From assembly GCA_003551495.1 (NCBI GenBank), contig PUMT01000166.1:1-37531 (forward strand): a stretch of DNA of 37,531 nt. The letters run 5' to 3'. This document shows positions 1-9,540 of the stretch, one piece after another. Under the pieces are notes generated by a model. The model saw only the letters and a list, made by a program, of their open reading frames with translations, made no database searches and was not told the DNA's origin. A program made the position numbers and the translations under genes. Numbering within the stretch: position 1 is the stretch's first letter; each line of letters begins with the position of its first letter. The stretch comes from Bacteroidota bacterium. GTDB taxonomy: Bacteria; Bacteroidota; Bacteroidia; Bacteroidales; PUMT01.

Positions 1-2
1 AA

Positions 3-1217
3 ACTACCAGGGAAAGGGAGAGAAGTGAAATCCGGGATCCTTTTGAGTTTTTTTTCGGACCAAGGCAGAGGGAAATTGAACCGGAACCGGTTGTTGGTTT
101 TGGGTCGGGCGTTATTCTGACAACTGATGGATATATAGTTACAAATCATCATGTTATAAAAGATGCTGACAAGGTTGAGGTAACACTTAATGATAAGCGT
201 GTCTTTGATGCAGAAATTGTAGGTAAAGACCCCAATACAGATATTGCATTGCTGAAGATTGAAGAAGAAAACCTTCCTTTTGTTCCCTTCGGCAATTCAG
301 ATGATCTGAAACTGGGACAATGGGTGCTGGCGGTAGGTAACCCATTCAATCTTACTTCAACCGTTACCGCCGGTATTGTCAGTGCAAAAGGCAGGGCTTT
401 CGGTGTCCTCAGGGACGGTGAAATGCCGATAGAATCGTTTATACAGACCGATGCTGCAGTAAATGTGGGAAACAGCGGAGGCGCACTCGTTAATTTGCGG
501 GGTGAGCTAATCGGTATCCCAACCCTTATAGTATCTCCAACCCGGACACATGCCGGCAATGCATTTGCCGTACCTTCCGCAATTGTTAAAAAAGTTGTGG
601 AAGATATTATCGAGTTTGGAGAAGTGCAGCGTGGAGTTCTCGGGGTTACAATAGAAAATGCATCTGAGGTGGCCAGGGATAAAGGTCTTGAAAAGACGGA
701 TGGAATTTATATTATTGATGTAGTTGAGGGAAGTGCTGCCGATAAAGCGGGAATAAGAGCCGGGGATGTGGTAATTGAAGTAAACGGAGTTAAGGTAAAC
801 AGTACCGGTGAATTACAGGAACAGATAGGACGCCACCGTCCGGGTGATAATGTTAACATTCTACTTAGAAGGAACGGCAGGACAAGGGAGGTTACCGCAG
901 AACTTCTTTCAATGGATGATCACAGGGATCTGGTAGTACGCCAGGAAGAAGCGCTTCTTGGTGCCCGGTTCAGGAAAGTACCCGATGATCTTAAAGATGA
1001 ACTTAATCTACGGAACGGTGTTCAGGTAGTAGATCTTGAAGAAGGTGAGCTTCGTTCGGCCGGAGTCAGGGAAGGGTTTATAATAATTACCGTTAACAAT
1101 TACCGTATAAGTGAACCCTCGGATATTTTGCGACTTCTGCAGGGGCACAGCGGTGGTGTATTCATTGAAGGTGTTTATCCTGACGGGACAAGGGCATACT
1201 ATGCATTCGGACTCTGA
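3..1217 (+). CDS. htrA: HtrA/DegP-family periplasmic serine protease with PDZ domains (5' partial, continues left of window)
   Basis: Frame 3 is open from the window edge. GFGSGVILTTDGYIVTNHHVI (His), NTDIALLKI (Asp) and GNSGGALVN (Ser) form the trypsin-like triad, followed by PDZ-like sequence (GSAADKAGIRAGDVVIEVNG). Confidence 0.95.
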   Translation, partial: TTRERERSEIRDPFEFFFGPRQREIEPEPVVGFGSGVILTTDGYIVTNHHVIKDADKVEVTLNDKRVFDAEIVGKDPNTDIALLKIEEENLPFVPFGNSDDLKLGQWVLAVGNPFNLTSTVTAGIVSAKGRAFGVLRDGEMPIESFIQTDAAVNVGNSGGALVNLRGELIGIPTLIVSPTRTHAGNAFAVPSAIVKKVVEDIIEFGEVQRGVLGVTIENASEVARDKGLEKTDGIYIIDVVEGSAADKAGIRAGDVVIEVNGVKVNSTGELQEQIGRHRPGDNVNILLRRNGRTREVTAELLSMDDHRDLVVRQEEALLGARFRKVPDDLKDELNLRNGVQVVDLEEGELRSAGVREGFIIITVNNYRISEPSDILRLLQGHSGGVFIEGVYPDGTRAYYAFGL

Positions 1218-1233
1218 TCCGTATATTGCAAAT

Positions 1234-1266
1234 AAGGGGCTGTCTTATAAGGGCAGCCTTTTTTTT
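1234..1266 (+). terminator. Rho-independent terminator after htrA
   Basis: Hairpin aaggGGCTGTC-ttataag-GGCAGCCtt followed by a T run. Confidence 0.8.
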
Positions 1267-1373
1267 GGCCTTTTCAGCAATATTGCAATAGCCGTAGCGT
1301 TTAACCGTTTTAAAAAATGCACTCTATCAAGTATAAAACATTTGAAGATGCCTGATAAAACAAATATTTGCTT

Positions 1374-1381
1374 TAAATTTG
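1374..1381 (+). promoter_or_regulatory. Bacteroidota -7 element (TAAATTTG) upstream of rpoD
   Basis: Matches TAnnTTTG 20 nt before the ATG at 1402. No good -33 TTTG at canonical spacing. Confidence 0.4.
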
Positions 1382-1401
1382 GAGGAACATTTTAAAGGAG
1401 A

Positions 1402-2262
1402 ATGAGACAGTTAAAAATTACAAAGTCAATTACCAACCGGGACAGCGAATCGCTGGAAAGATATCTCCAGGAAATCGGAAAGGAAGAGATGATCACTGTT
1501 GAGGAAGAGGTTGAACTGGCACAAAGAATAAGAAAGGGAGATCATACTGCTTTGGACAAATTAACAAGGGCCAATCTGAGATTCGTGGTTTCCGTGGCAA
1601 AGCAGTATCAGAACCAGGGACTGACTTTGCCCGACCTGATCAATGAAGGAAATCTCGGATTGATAAAGGCAGCAGAAAAATTTGATGAAACCAGGGGGTT
1701 CAAATTTATTTCCTATGCAGTCTGGTGGATCAGGCAATCAATTCTTCAGGCACTTGCTGAACAATCCAGGATAGTTCGCCTCCCGCTCAATCAGGTTGGT
1801 TCACTGAACAGGATCAACAAGGCTTTTGCTAAATTCGAACAGGAATATGAACGCACACCCTCTGCTGAAGAGCTTGCTGAAGTACTTGAGTTAACAAGGG
1901 AAAAGGTTTCAGACACACTTCATATTTCCGGCAGGCATATATCTGTTGATGCCCCTTTCAAAGACAATGAAGAAAACAGCCTGCTGGATGTACTTGCAAA
2001 CAATGACTCCCCTTCGGCTGACAATATTCTTCTGAGCGAATCCCTGAAAAAAGAAATTGACCGTGCACTTTCAACTCTAACCGACAGGGAACGAGATATA
2101 TTAAGATATTTTTTCGGCATAGGAGTCAGGGAAATGACCCTTGAAGAGATTGGCGAACGTTTTGGCCTGACAAGGGAAAGAGTGAGGCAGATAAAGGAAA
2201 AGGCGATAAGGCGCCTGAGGCATACTTCAAGGAGCAAACTTCTCAAATCCTACCTTGGCTGA
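1402..2262 (+). CDS. rpoD: Primary RNA polymerase sigma factor (RpoD/SigA, short Bacteroidota type)
   Basis: [67 protein letters not shown] (region 2) and [19 protein letters not shown] (region 4.2). SD aaaggag upstream. Confidence 0.97.
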   Translation: MRQLKITKSITNRDSESLERYLQEIGKEEMITVEEEVELAQRIRKGDHTALDKLTRANLRFVVSVAKQYQNQGLTLPDLINEGNLGLIKAAEKFDETRGFKFISYAVWWIRQSILQALAEQSRIVRLPLNQVGSLNRINKAFAKFEQEYERTPSAEELAEVLELTREKVSDTLHISGRHISVDAPFKDNEENSLLDVLANNDSPSADNILLSESLKKEIDRALSTLTDRERDILRYFFGIGVREMTLEEIGERFGLTRERVRQIKEKAIRRLRHTSRSKLLKSYLG

Positions 2263-2517
2263 CTATACCCGCTTTAATGCACAGATTTTAAACGTCAATT
2301 AAAACTCTCAAATCCTGTATTGGTTGACAATACTCTCTTTTTCTTCCACTTTTTTATATTATATTACACGTTATTTTTCATTCACAATTCCTCCCTGTTA
2401 CGGGCAAAATCTTTCCCGTTTTTTAAAAGGACGGCTTTGTGACCGGAAGATTTTTTGCTTGTGTGTTTGACGCACTTGCGGCTATTAAATGTTTTCTTAT
2501 CAAAAAAAATTTACCTC

Positions 2518-4143
2518 ATGCAAAAAAAATTAATTCGTGCTGCCTTCATCCTGATGGTGGCACTTTCCCCGTTTTTTAATCTTAACGGTCAGGAAGGCTA
2601 TACAAACCATGATGACCTTTCTGCCCGTCTGAATCAACTGGCAAGGGAATTTCCTGCAGTGGCAACCCTGGAATCGCTTGACAAAACGAACGGTGGAAAA
2701 GAGATATGGTTGCTGTCAATCGGAACAGGTGACCTGGAAAACCGTCCTGCCATCGCTGTAGCAGGTGGTGTTTCCGGTGAGTATCCGGTTGGAACGGAAC
2801 TTGCCCTTCTGTTTGCCGAAAAGATCCTCGAAAACTCGGGCGATGACCGTGTAAAGGAATTACTCTCAGAAACAACTTTTTATGTGTTTCCCGACATGAA
2901 TCCGGATGCACGGGCACAGTTTTTTTCCAGGCTTCGCTATGAGCGTACCGGAAATGCTTATCCGCCTCATTCTGTTGAAAGGAATGCCCGCCTGGCAGAA
3001 GATCCCTACAGAGACCTGAACGGCGATAATATGATCACCATGATGAGGACCGAAGATCCTTCAGGTGAATGGATAACCCACCCCAAAGATCCCAGGGTTA
3101 TGGTCAGGGCATCCTTTGAAAAGGGAGAAACCGGCAAGTACACTCTAAAGCCCGAGGGGATTGACAGTGACATGTATGACCTTTTCAATATGCACAGGGA
3201 AGGGATGGTTGATTTCAACAAAAACTTCACTTTTCAATACCCTGCATTCACCCCCAGGGCAGGTGAGCATGCAGTATCGGAAATTGAGTCCAGGGCAATT
3301 GCAGATTTCCTGTTTGAATCAAAAAATGTATTTGCCGTTGTGGGATTCGGTCCTGCTGATAACCTAACCGCCCCCCTTACCTATAATGAAAGGGCTGCAT
3401 CAGGCAGGATGGTAACCGGTATCCTTCAGGAAGATGCAAAGGTAAACAGTATGGTTTCCAATAAGTATAGTGGACTGGTCAGCACAGAAGGCGCAACAGG
3501 GAAAAGTGGTACGGATGGGGATTTCTTCCAGTGGGCTTACTTTCATTACGGAAGATTTAGTTTCAGCACTCCCGGCTGGTGGGTTCCTGCATCTGAAGGC
3601 GGCAGTTCCAATCCGGAGATCAATTTTCTTGAATGGGCTGAAAGTGAGGGATTGGAGAATGTATTTGTGCCGTGGCAGGAAGTTGAACATCCGGATTACC
3701 CCGGCCAAAAGACCGAGGTTGGGGGTATAGCACCGTTTGTGATGAATAATCCCCCATATGAAATTGTTGAAAGGTCTGCAGGCGAGCATTTCAATTTTTT
3801 GCTGGAGCTTGCAGAAATGAGGCCGGTTACAGATATTGTGAATGTACGCACGGAAAGGCTGGGAAGAGACCTGCACCGGGTAACGGTCGATATTTTCAAT
3901 GAAGGTGTTTTCCCTACTGTTACCGAACTGGGAGAACGGGTAAGATGGGTGCAGAAAACTGTTGTGAATTTTGATCCGGATGAAGGACAGGAGCTGGTCA
4001 GCGGCAAAAGGGTTGAGGTACTTGACCGTATAGAAGGAAAAGGCAGGTATGAATGCAGCTGGCTTGTAAGAGGCAGGGGAGAGATAAAGATAAGGGCTGG
4101 TGCGGAAAGTACCGGTTTCAAAGAAATAGAAATAAACCTTTAA
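2518..4143 (+). CDS. Secreted M14 carboxypeptidase-like protein, predicted catalytically inactive
   Basis: ORF listed from 2455, but the signal peptide MQKKLIRAAFILMVALSPFFNLNGQ begins at 2518. Collinear with the next gene throughout (LEIWLLS, NPDAR, DPRVMVRA, FVPWQEVEHPD), but M14 motifs are substituted. Confidence 0.85.
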   Translation: MQKKLIRAAFILMVALSPFFNLNGQEGYTNHDDLSARLNQLAREFPAVATLESLDKTNGGKEIWLLSIGTGDLENRPAIAVAGGVSGEYPVGTELALLFAEKILENSGDDRVKELLSETTFYVFPDMNPDARAQFFSRLRYERTGNAYPPHSVERNARLAEDPYRDLNGDNMITMMRTEDPSGEWITHPKDPRVMVRASFEKGETGKYTLKPEGIDSDMYDLFNMHREGMVDFNKNFTFQYPAFTPRAGEHAVSEIESRAIADFLFESKNVFAVVGFGPADNLTAPLTYNERAASGRMVTGILQEDAKVNSMVSNKYSGLVSTEGATGKSGTDGDFFQWAYFHYGRFSFSTPGWWVPASEGGSSNPEINFLEWAESEGLENVFVPWQEVEHPDYPGQKTEVGGIAPFVMNNPPYEIVERSAGEHFNFLLELAEMRPVTDIVNVRTERLGRDLHRVTVDIFNEGVFPTVTELGERVRWVQKTVVNFDPDEGQELVSGKRVEVLDRIEGKGRYECSWLVRGRGEIKIRAGAESTGFKEIEINL

Positions 4144-4153
4144 ACAAGAAGCA

Positions 4154-5905
4154 ATGAAAATAAAAACAAATATTACCCGAATAAAGCTGCTGCTTTTTGT
4201 ATTCATATTGTTTTCAAACACAGTTTACAGTCAGACAGCAGACCAGATTTTCAAGGCAGCAGGAACACCGGCAACTCCCAAAGTGGAAATACACTGGAAC
4301 CGTTATTATGACTTTGACGGGGTTGCCGAAATATGCCGCAAGCTGGCAGATGCCCATCCTTCTCTGGCAACGCTTGAATCAATAGGCAGCTCCTATGAAG
4401 GCCGTGAAATATGGTTGCTTACCGTTACAAATTTAGAAAACAAGCCACACCGTGAAAAACCCGGATTCTGGATAGATGCCAATATTCATGCCAACGAGAT
4501 CCAGGGTACTGAAATAGCTCTCTATACTGCATGGTATCTTCTTGAGAACTATGGAAAAAATGATTTCATAACAAAACTAATGGATGAAAAGGTGTTTTAT
4601 ATAGCACCTACAATCAATCCTGACGGACGCGATAATTATATTTATGAACCAAACACCGGAAGTACCCCCAGGAGCGGCACTATACCCCTGGATGACAGCG
4701 GAGACGGTGTTGCAGCCAACGACCCTTTCGATGACCTCAACAATGACGGTCATATTACCCAGATGAGAAGGAGGAATCCCCTCGGCCAGTTCAGGGAATG
4801 CCCTGAAGACCCAAGGAGAATGGTGCGTGTGGGTCCGGGAGAGCAGGGAGAGTTTGAGCTGCTCGGACTTGAAGGAATTGACAGGAACCATGACGGCCGT
4901 GTTAATTCAGATGGAATAGGAAGATATGATCCCAATCGTGACTGGGGGTGGAACTGGCAGCCTGACCATGTACAAAGGGGGGCATATCATTATCCATTTG
5001 CATTGCCCGAAAACCGTGCCGTAAGGGATTTTGTTGTGGCACATCCAAATATTGCCGGGGCGCAGACATACCACAATATGGGAGGTATGATCCTGAGAGG
5101 ACCCGGAACAAGGGAGGATGAACAGTATTATACTTTTGCCGACAGGAATGTATATGATGCGCTGGGTGAACTGGGTGACAAACTTTTGCCTGGATACAGG
5201 TACCTGGTACTTTATCAGGACCTATATTCGGTTTATGGAGGCCAGATAGACTGGTTCCATTTCGGCAGGGGTATTTACACATTCACAAATGAACTTTTCA
5301 CAAGGTACCTCTATTTTTATGAACAGTATGAAGACAGGGAGGAAGCACAGAAGGCCCCCTACCAGTTTGACCGATACCTGCTTTTTGAAGATGCTTTTGT
5401 GCCCTGGGAAGAGTACGATCATCCGCAGTTCGGGAAGATTGAAATTGGAGGGTTCAAGAAGAATTTCGGCAGGCTTCATCCCGGCTTTTTACTTGAAACG
5501 GATGCCCACAGGAATATGGCATTCACCCTTTTTCATGCTTATCATACACCTCAGCTTGAGATACACGATGTTCAGGTGAAAGATCTGGGCAGGGGACAAA
5601 AGGAGATAACCGCGGTAATAGCTAACGGCAGAATAATACCTACACATTCGGGAATTGACCTGAGATACAATATTGAACGCCCCAACTATATTTCGCTTGA
5701 AGGCGGTGATGTACTGGCGGGTATGAGGGTACTCAATCCGGATCTCAATGTTGTGGAAGAGCAAAAAAGAAATCCTGAAATTATAGAGGTGGATAACATT
5801 CCCGGTATGGGACATGTAACGGTAAGGTGGATAGTTGACGGAGGCAGAAACTATACAATAAAGGTTGACAGTGCAAAAGGCGGAGTGGTAAGGAAGAGTT
5901 TCTGA
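4154..5905 (+). CDS. Secreted M14 family zinc carboxypeptidase
   Basis: Signal peptide MKIKTNITRIKLLLFVFILFSNTVYSQ; zinc motif ANIHANEIQGTE; NPDGRDNY; DPNRDW; third zinc ligand TYHNMGG; catalytic Glu FTNELF. Confidence 0.93.
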   Translation: MKIKTNITRIKLLLFVFILFSNTVYSQTADQIFKAAGTPATPKVEIHWNRYYDFDGVAEICRKLADAHPSLATLESIGSSYEGREIWLLTVTNLENKPHREKPGFWIDANIHANEIQGTEIALYTAWYLLENYGKNDFITKLMDEKVFYIAPTINPDGRDNYIYEPNTGSTPRSGTIPLDDSGDGVAANDPFDDLNNDGHITQMRRRNPLGQFRECPEDPRRMVRVGPGEQGEFELLGLEGIDRNHDGRVNSDGIGRYDPNRDWGWNWQPDHVQRGAYHYPFALPENRAVRDFVVAHPNIAGAQTYHNMGGMILRGPGTREDEQYYTFADRNVYDALGELGDKLLPGYRYLVLYQDLYSVYGGQIDWFHFGRGIYTFTNELFTRYLYFYEQYEDREEAQKAPYQFDRYLLFEDAFVPWEEYDHPQFGKIEIGGFKKNFGRLHPGFLLETDAHRNMAFTLFHAYHTPQLEIHDVQVKDLGRGQKEITAVIANGRIIPTHSGIDLRYNIERPNYISLEGGDVLAGMRVLNPDLNVVEEQKRNPEIIEVDNIPGMGHVTVRWIVDGGRNYTIKVDSAKGGVVRKSF

Positions 5906-5931
5906 CCGGAAAGTGTATTTAATGATCTGAG

Positions 5932-5961
5932 CCGGGAATCTGCAGGATTCCCGGTTTTTTT
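5932..5961 (+). terminator. Rho-independent terminator after M14 gene pair
   Basis: Perfect 9-bp stem CCGGGAATC-tgcag-GATTCCCGG followed by 7 T. Confidence 0.9.
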
Positions 5962-6064
5962 CATATGAGAAGATAAGAACTGTTGGTTGTTCCTGCCAGG
6001 TTTTAAGAATAACGAAATTCTGAAACTACGTATGAAGGGTAATCAATTGCGGTTGCAACATATT

Positions 6065-6454
6065 TTATTCCCTGACCGGGATAGGGACCATTTTGAATGG
6101 AACTTTCAGTATAGAAGCGTAATCCTCGCCAGACTCAAGCATTTCGTAATCGTCTTTTTCATAATACCAGTGAATAGTAACAGGATTACCCGAAACATGA
6201 TATTTTTCAAGGGTTTTGAATATGCCGAAAAGATACCGTGAAGTGCTGGTATTGAAATATTCAAGGTTTACATGCAGGTTGGTTTGCTCACTTCTTTGCT
6301 GGCTTATATATTTTTTTAACCACTCCAGGATCGGTTCGTAAAATTTGACCGTGTCCTCCGGAATAGACCTGCCTTCGAAATGAAGCTTGCGGTTTTCGGG
6401 ATCCAGAGTTACCGATGGAGTTTTCTTATTGCCTTTTATGGTTAATTTTTCCAT
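6065..6454 (-). CDS. SiaC-like / DUF1987 regulatory phosphoprotein
   Basis: KTPSVTLDPENRKLHFEGRSIPEDTVKFYEPILEWLKKY...LEYFNTSTSRYLFGIFKTLE is characteristic of the DUF1987/SiaC domain. Confidence 0.85.
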   Translation of the reverse strand: MEKLTIKGNKKTPSVTLDPENRKLHFEGRSIPEDTVKFYEPILEWLKKYISQQRSEQTNLHVNLEYFNTSTSRYLFGIFKTLEKYHVSGNPVTIHWYYEKDDYEMLESGEDYASILKVPFKMVPIPVRE

Positions 6455-6672
6455 TTATAATGCAGAAATATTTTTTTCTTATGCCTTAAGTTTGTTATGA
6501 CAGGTTATGTATAATCCCTGGATAATGGTAAAAATGAAAACCGGGATGTGTACAATAGTTTACCAAATTTTGTACTAAGCTAATAATTTTCTGTAAATAA
6601 AAAAAATCCGCAATCCGTTTACCTGAAAAACAACGCTCAAATCTTTTTGTTTTATAGTGGCTGGAAAAAGTA

Positions 6673-8688
6673 TCATGCCGGGCTTTCCCGAAAATCTCCC
6701 CGGGCAATTTTTTCCAGTTCAGAGAGTTCGTCCCTGTAACGGGCTGCATCCTTGAAATTCAGTTCGGCTGCCGCCTCTTCCATATTTCTCCTTGTTTTTG
6801 CAATTACTTTCTTTAACTCGTCCATAGTCATGTACTTAATAACCGGGTCTGCTGCAATATTGGTGCGTATGGTTTCTTCCTCAACGGGACTTGTATAGAG
6901 GATCGACTTTCTGGAAGATCTGACGGGAGTGGGGGAGATGTTATGCTTTTTGTTATAGGCAAGTTGTTTTTCCCTGCGGCTGTGGGTGTCGTCAATAGCT
7001 TTTCTCATTGAACCGGTTACTGTATCAGCATACATAATGACCCTGCCGTTAATATGCCTGGCCGCCCTCCCGGATGTCTGTGTAAGCGATCTGGCAGACC
7101 TCAGGAAACCTTCCTTGTCCGCATCAAGAATTGCCACCAGTGATACTTCAGGAAGGTCAAGTCCTTCCCTTAGAAGGTTAACCCCTACAAGAACATCGAA
7201 AATACCGCTTCTCAACCCATCCATTATTTCTATCCTCTCAATTGTGTCTATATCCGAGTGGATGTAACGGCATTTTATATCCATCCTGTCAAGGTATTTT
7301 GAAAGCTCTTCAGCCATTCTTTTGGTTAATGTGGTAACCAGGACTCTTTCACCCCGGGATGTGCAATTATTGATTTCACCTATCAGGTCGTCAATCTGGT
7401 TTTTACTTGCTCTTACTTCAACGTACGGCTCCAGTAGTCCGGTAGGCCTTATGATCTGCTCTACCGTTTCACCGCCGCATTTTGCTTCTTCATATTCGGC
7501 AGGTGTTGCACTCATAAATATGGTCTGACCGGAAAGCCCTTCAAACTCCTCAAACCTGAGCGGTCTGTTATCTATAGCAGCGGGCAGCCTGAAACCGTAT
7601 TCCACAAGGGTTTTTTTCCTTGAATAATCGCCTCCGTACATAGCCCTTATCTGGGGTATTGTAACGTGACTTTCGTCTATTACCATAAGGTAATCATCGG
7701 GAAAGTAGTCCAGTAAGCAGAATGGGCGGGAACCAGGTATCCTTCCGTCAAAATAGCGTGAGTAATTCTCTATTCCGGAGCAATACCCAAGCTCGCGGAT
7801 CATTTCAAGGTCGTATTCAACTTTTTGCAGTAAACGGTTTGCCTCAAGCTCCCTTCCCGAATCCCTGAAGTACTGAACCTGTTTTACCAGGTCATCCTGA
7901 ATGCTTTTAATAGCATTTTGCATCCTCTCTTTGGTAGTAATGAAAATATTGGCAGGGTATATGGCCATTTCATCCGGATTACTGATGATTTCACCGGTTT
8001 CAGGATCGAAGGTTTCAATATCTTCAATTTCATCCCCCCAGAAAATTACCCTGCATGCAATATCGCCGTATGCAAGAAATATATCAACAGTGTCTCCCCT
8101 TACCCTGAAGTTTCCCCTCCTGAAATCCCCTTCACTTCTGGAATAAAGGCTTTCGACCAGCCTGTGCAGCAGCCTGTTCCGGCCAATTATCCCTCCTCTT
8201 TTGAGTGATATCATATTGCTGTGAAAATCTTCAGGATTACCAATTCCGTAAAGACATGAAACTGATGAAACCACAATCACATCCCGCCGCCCGGAAAGGA
8301 GTGAAGATGTAGCACTAAGCCTAAGCTTCTCAATTTCCTCATTTATGGAAAGGTCTTTTTCTATATAGGTATCGCTCGCGGGGAGATATGCTTCAGGCTG
8401 GTAATAATCATAATAGGAAACAAAATATTCAACCGCGTTGTCAGGGAAAAAGTGTTTGAATTCACTGTATAGTTGTGCCGCAAGAGTTTTGTTGTGACTA
8501 AGCACCAGTGTGGGGCGCTGAACCTTTTCTATTACATTTGCAATGGTAAATGTTTTTCCCGAGCCGGTTACACCCAGCAGGGTCTGGTATTGTTTCCCGG
8601 TGTGAATACCTTCAGCAAGCTTGCTTATCGCGCCGGGCTGGTCGCCTGTGGGAGTGTACCCCGTTACTATTTTGAAACTGTTTGCCAT
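6673..8688 (-). CDS. uvrB: UvrABC excinuclease subunit B
   Basis: GVTGSGKTFTIANVI Walker A; YYDYYQPEAYLP; GVNLLREGLDLPEVSLVAILDADKEGFLRS; C-terminal UVR motif. Confidence 0.98.
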   Translation of the reverse strand: MANSFKIVTGYTPTGDQPGAISKLAEGIHTGKQYQTLLGVTGSGKTFTIANVIEKVQRPTLVLSHNKTLAAQLYSEFKHFFPDNAVEYFVSYYDYYQPEAYLPASDTYIEKDLSINEEIEKLRLSATSSLLSGRRDVIVVSSVSCLYGIGNPEDFHSNMISLKRGGIIGRNRLLHRLVESLYSRSEGDFRRGNFRVRGDTVDIFLAYGDIACRVIFWGDEIEDIETFDPETGEIISNPDEMAIYPANIFITTKERMQNAIKSIQDDLVKQVQYFRDSGRELEANRLLQKVEYDLEMIRELGYCSGIENYSRYFDGRIPGSRPFCLLDYFPDDYLMVIDESHVTIPQIRAMYGGDYSRKKTLVEYGFRLPAAIDNRPLRFEEFEGLSGQTIFMSATPAEYEEAKCGGETVEQIIRPTGLLEPYVEVRASKNQIDDLIGEINNCTSRGERVLVTTLTKRMAEELSKYLDRMDIKCRYIHSDIDTIERIEIMDGLRSGIFDVLVGVNLLREGLDLPEVSLVAILDADKEGFLRSARSLTQTSGRAARHINGRVIMYADTVTGSMRKAIDDTHSRREKQLAYNKKHNISPTPVRSSRKSILYTSPVEEETIRTNIAADPVIKYMTMDELKKVIAKTRRNMEEAAAELNFKDAARYRDELSELEKIARGDFRESPA

Positions 8689-8791
8689 TATAAAATGTTA
8701 TGGTGAACCCAGCCGGTTTTTTCCTGATTTGTGGAAACTGTTTATAAAAACTCCTATTTTTAACTTTTATTATCTGTTATAAAACAGCATT

Positions 8792-9523
8792 GTGGTGTGT
8801 TTTTCAAATTTCATAACATCAAACGGGGTTCCTGTCCATTCATCGTGGGCCGGTTTCCTGTCCGATCATTCAGTATGCAGCAGGCTGTCTGAAGCAGAGT
8901 CTGCTTTAGCCGGCGAATATTTCACTCCCCCCTCCGGGAAGGTGCTGAGATTCCTTGGCCTCCCCCTTAATGAAATGAAAGTGGTGATCCTTGGCCAGGA
9001 TCCCTATCCCACTGAAGGGGTGGCGACAGGAAGGGCTTTTGAGGTTGGGGGACTGCAGTCCTGGAAGGCTCCTTACAGGAATGTTTCCCTTAAAAATATT
9101 TTACGTGCAATATACAGCTCCCGCAAAGGTGCCATACGTTCATATAATCAGGTGGTAAATGACCCTGAATTCTCCATATTGCCGCCCGACTTGCTATTCA
9201 GCTCATGGGAAAACCAGGGGGCACTTCTGCTTAACACTGCTTTTACATGTGCTGTTGGCAATCCCGGCAAACATTCCTCTTTATGGCAACCTTTTACCAA
9301 ACTGCTCCTGGAATACATTGCCGGTGAAAACCCTGACCTTGTCTGGCTTTTATGGGGGAATCATGCCCAAAAAGCTGTTTCACACATAAACCCCGTTAAC
9401 AGTCTCCGGTCAATGCATCCTATGATGTGTTATCCAGGACGGGACAGGGAAAACGATTTCCTGTACGGCAGGCTGAACCATTTTCATGAAACCCGTTCAC
9501 TGGTTAACTGGTGTGGCATTTGA
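8792..9523 (+). CDS. Uracil-DNA glycosylase (UDG superfamily, Ung-like variant)
   Basis: VVILGQDPYPTEGVATGRAFEVGG; LLLNTAFTC; VWLLWGNHAQK; SMHPM. Confidence 0.88.
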   Translation: MVCFSNFITSNGVPVHSSWAGFLSDHSVCSRLSEAESALAGEYFTPPSGKVLRFLGLPLNEMKVVILGQDPYPTEGVATGRAFEVGGLQSWKAPYRNVSLKNILRAIYSSRKGAIRSYNQVVNDPEFSILPPDLLFSSWENQGALLLNTAFTCAVGNPGKHSSLWQPFTKLLLEYIAGENPDLVWLLWGNHAQKAVSHINPVNSLRSMHPMMCYPGRDRENDFLYGRLNHFHETRSLVNWCGI

Positions 9524-9540
9524 GCATAATTTGAAGGCTG

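Noticed and set aside
1111-1395. 94-aa plus-strand ORF over the htrA 3' end
   Set aside because: Overlaps the HtrA C-terminus and runs through the terminator hairpin; no coding signal.
2582-2917. Minus-strand ORF over the M14 gene
   Set aside because: Low-quality shadow ORF with His/Pro/Arg bias from the opposite-strand codons.
3400-4221. 273-aa minus-strand ORF antisense to the first M14 gene
   Set aside because: Shadow ORF over a strongly supported secreted protein; no recognisable domain.
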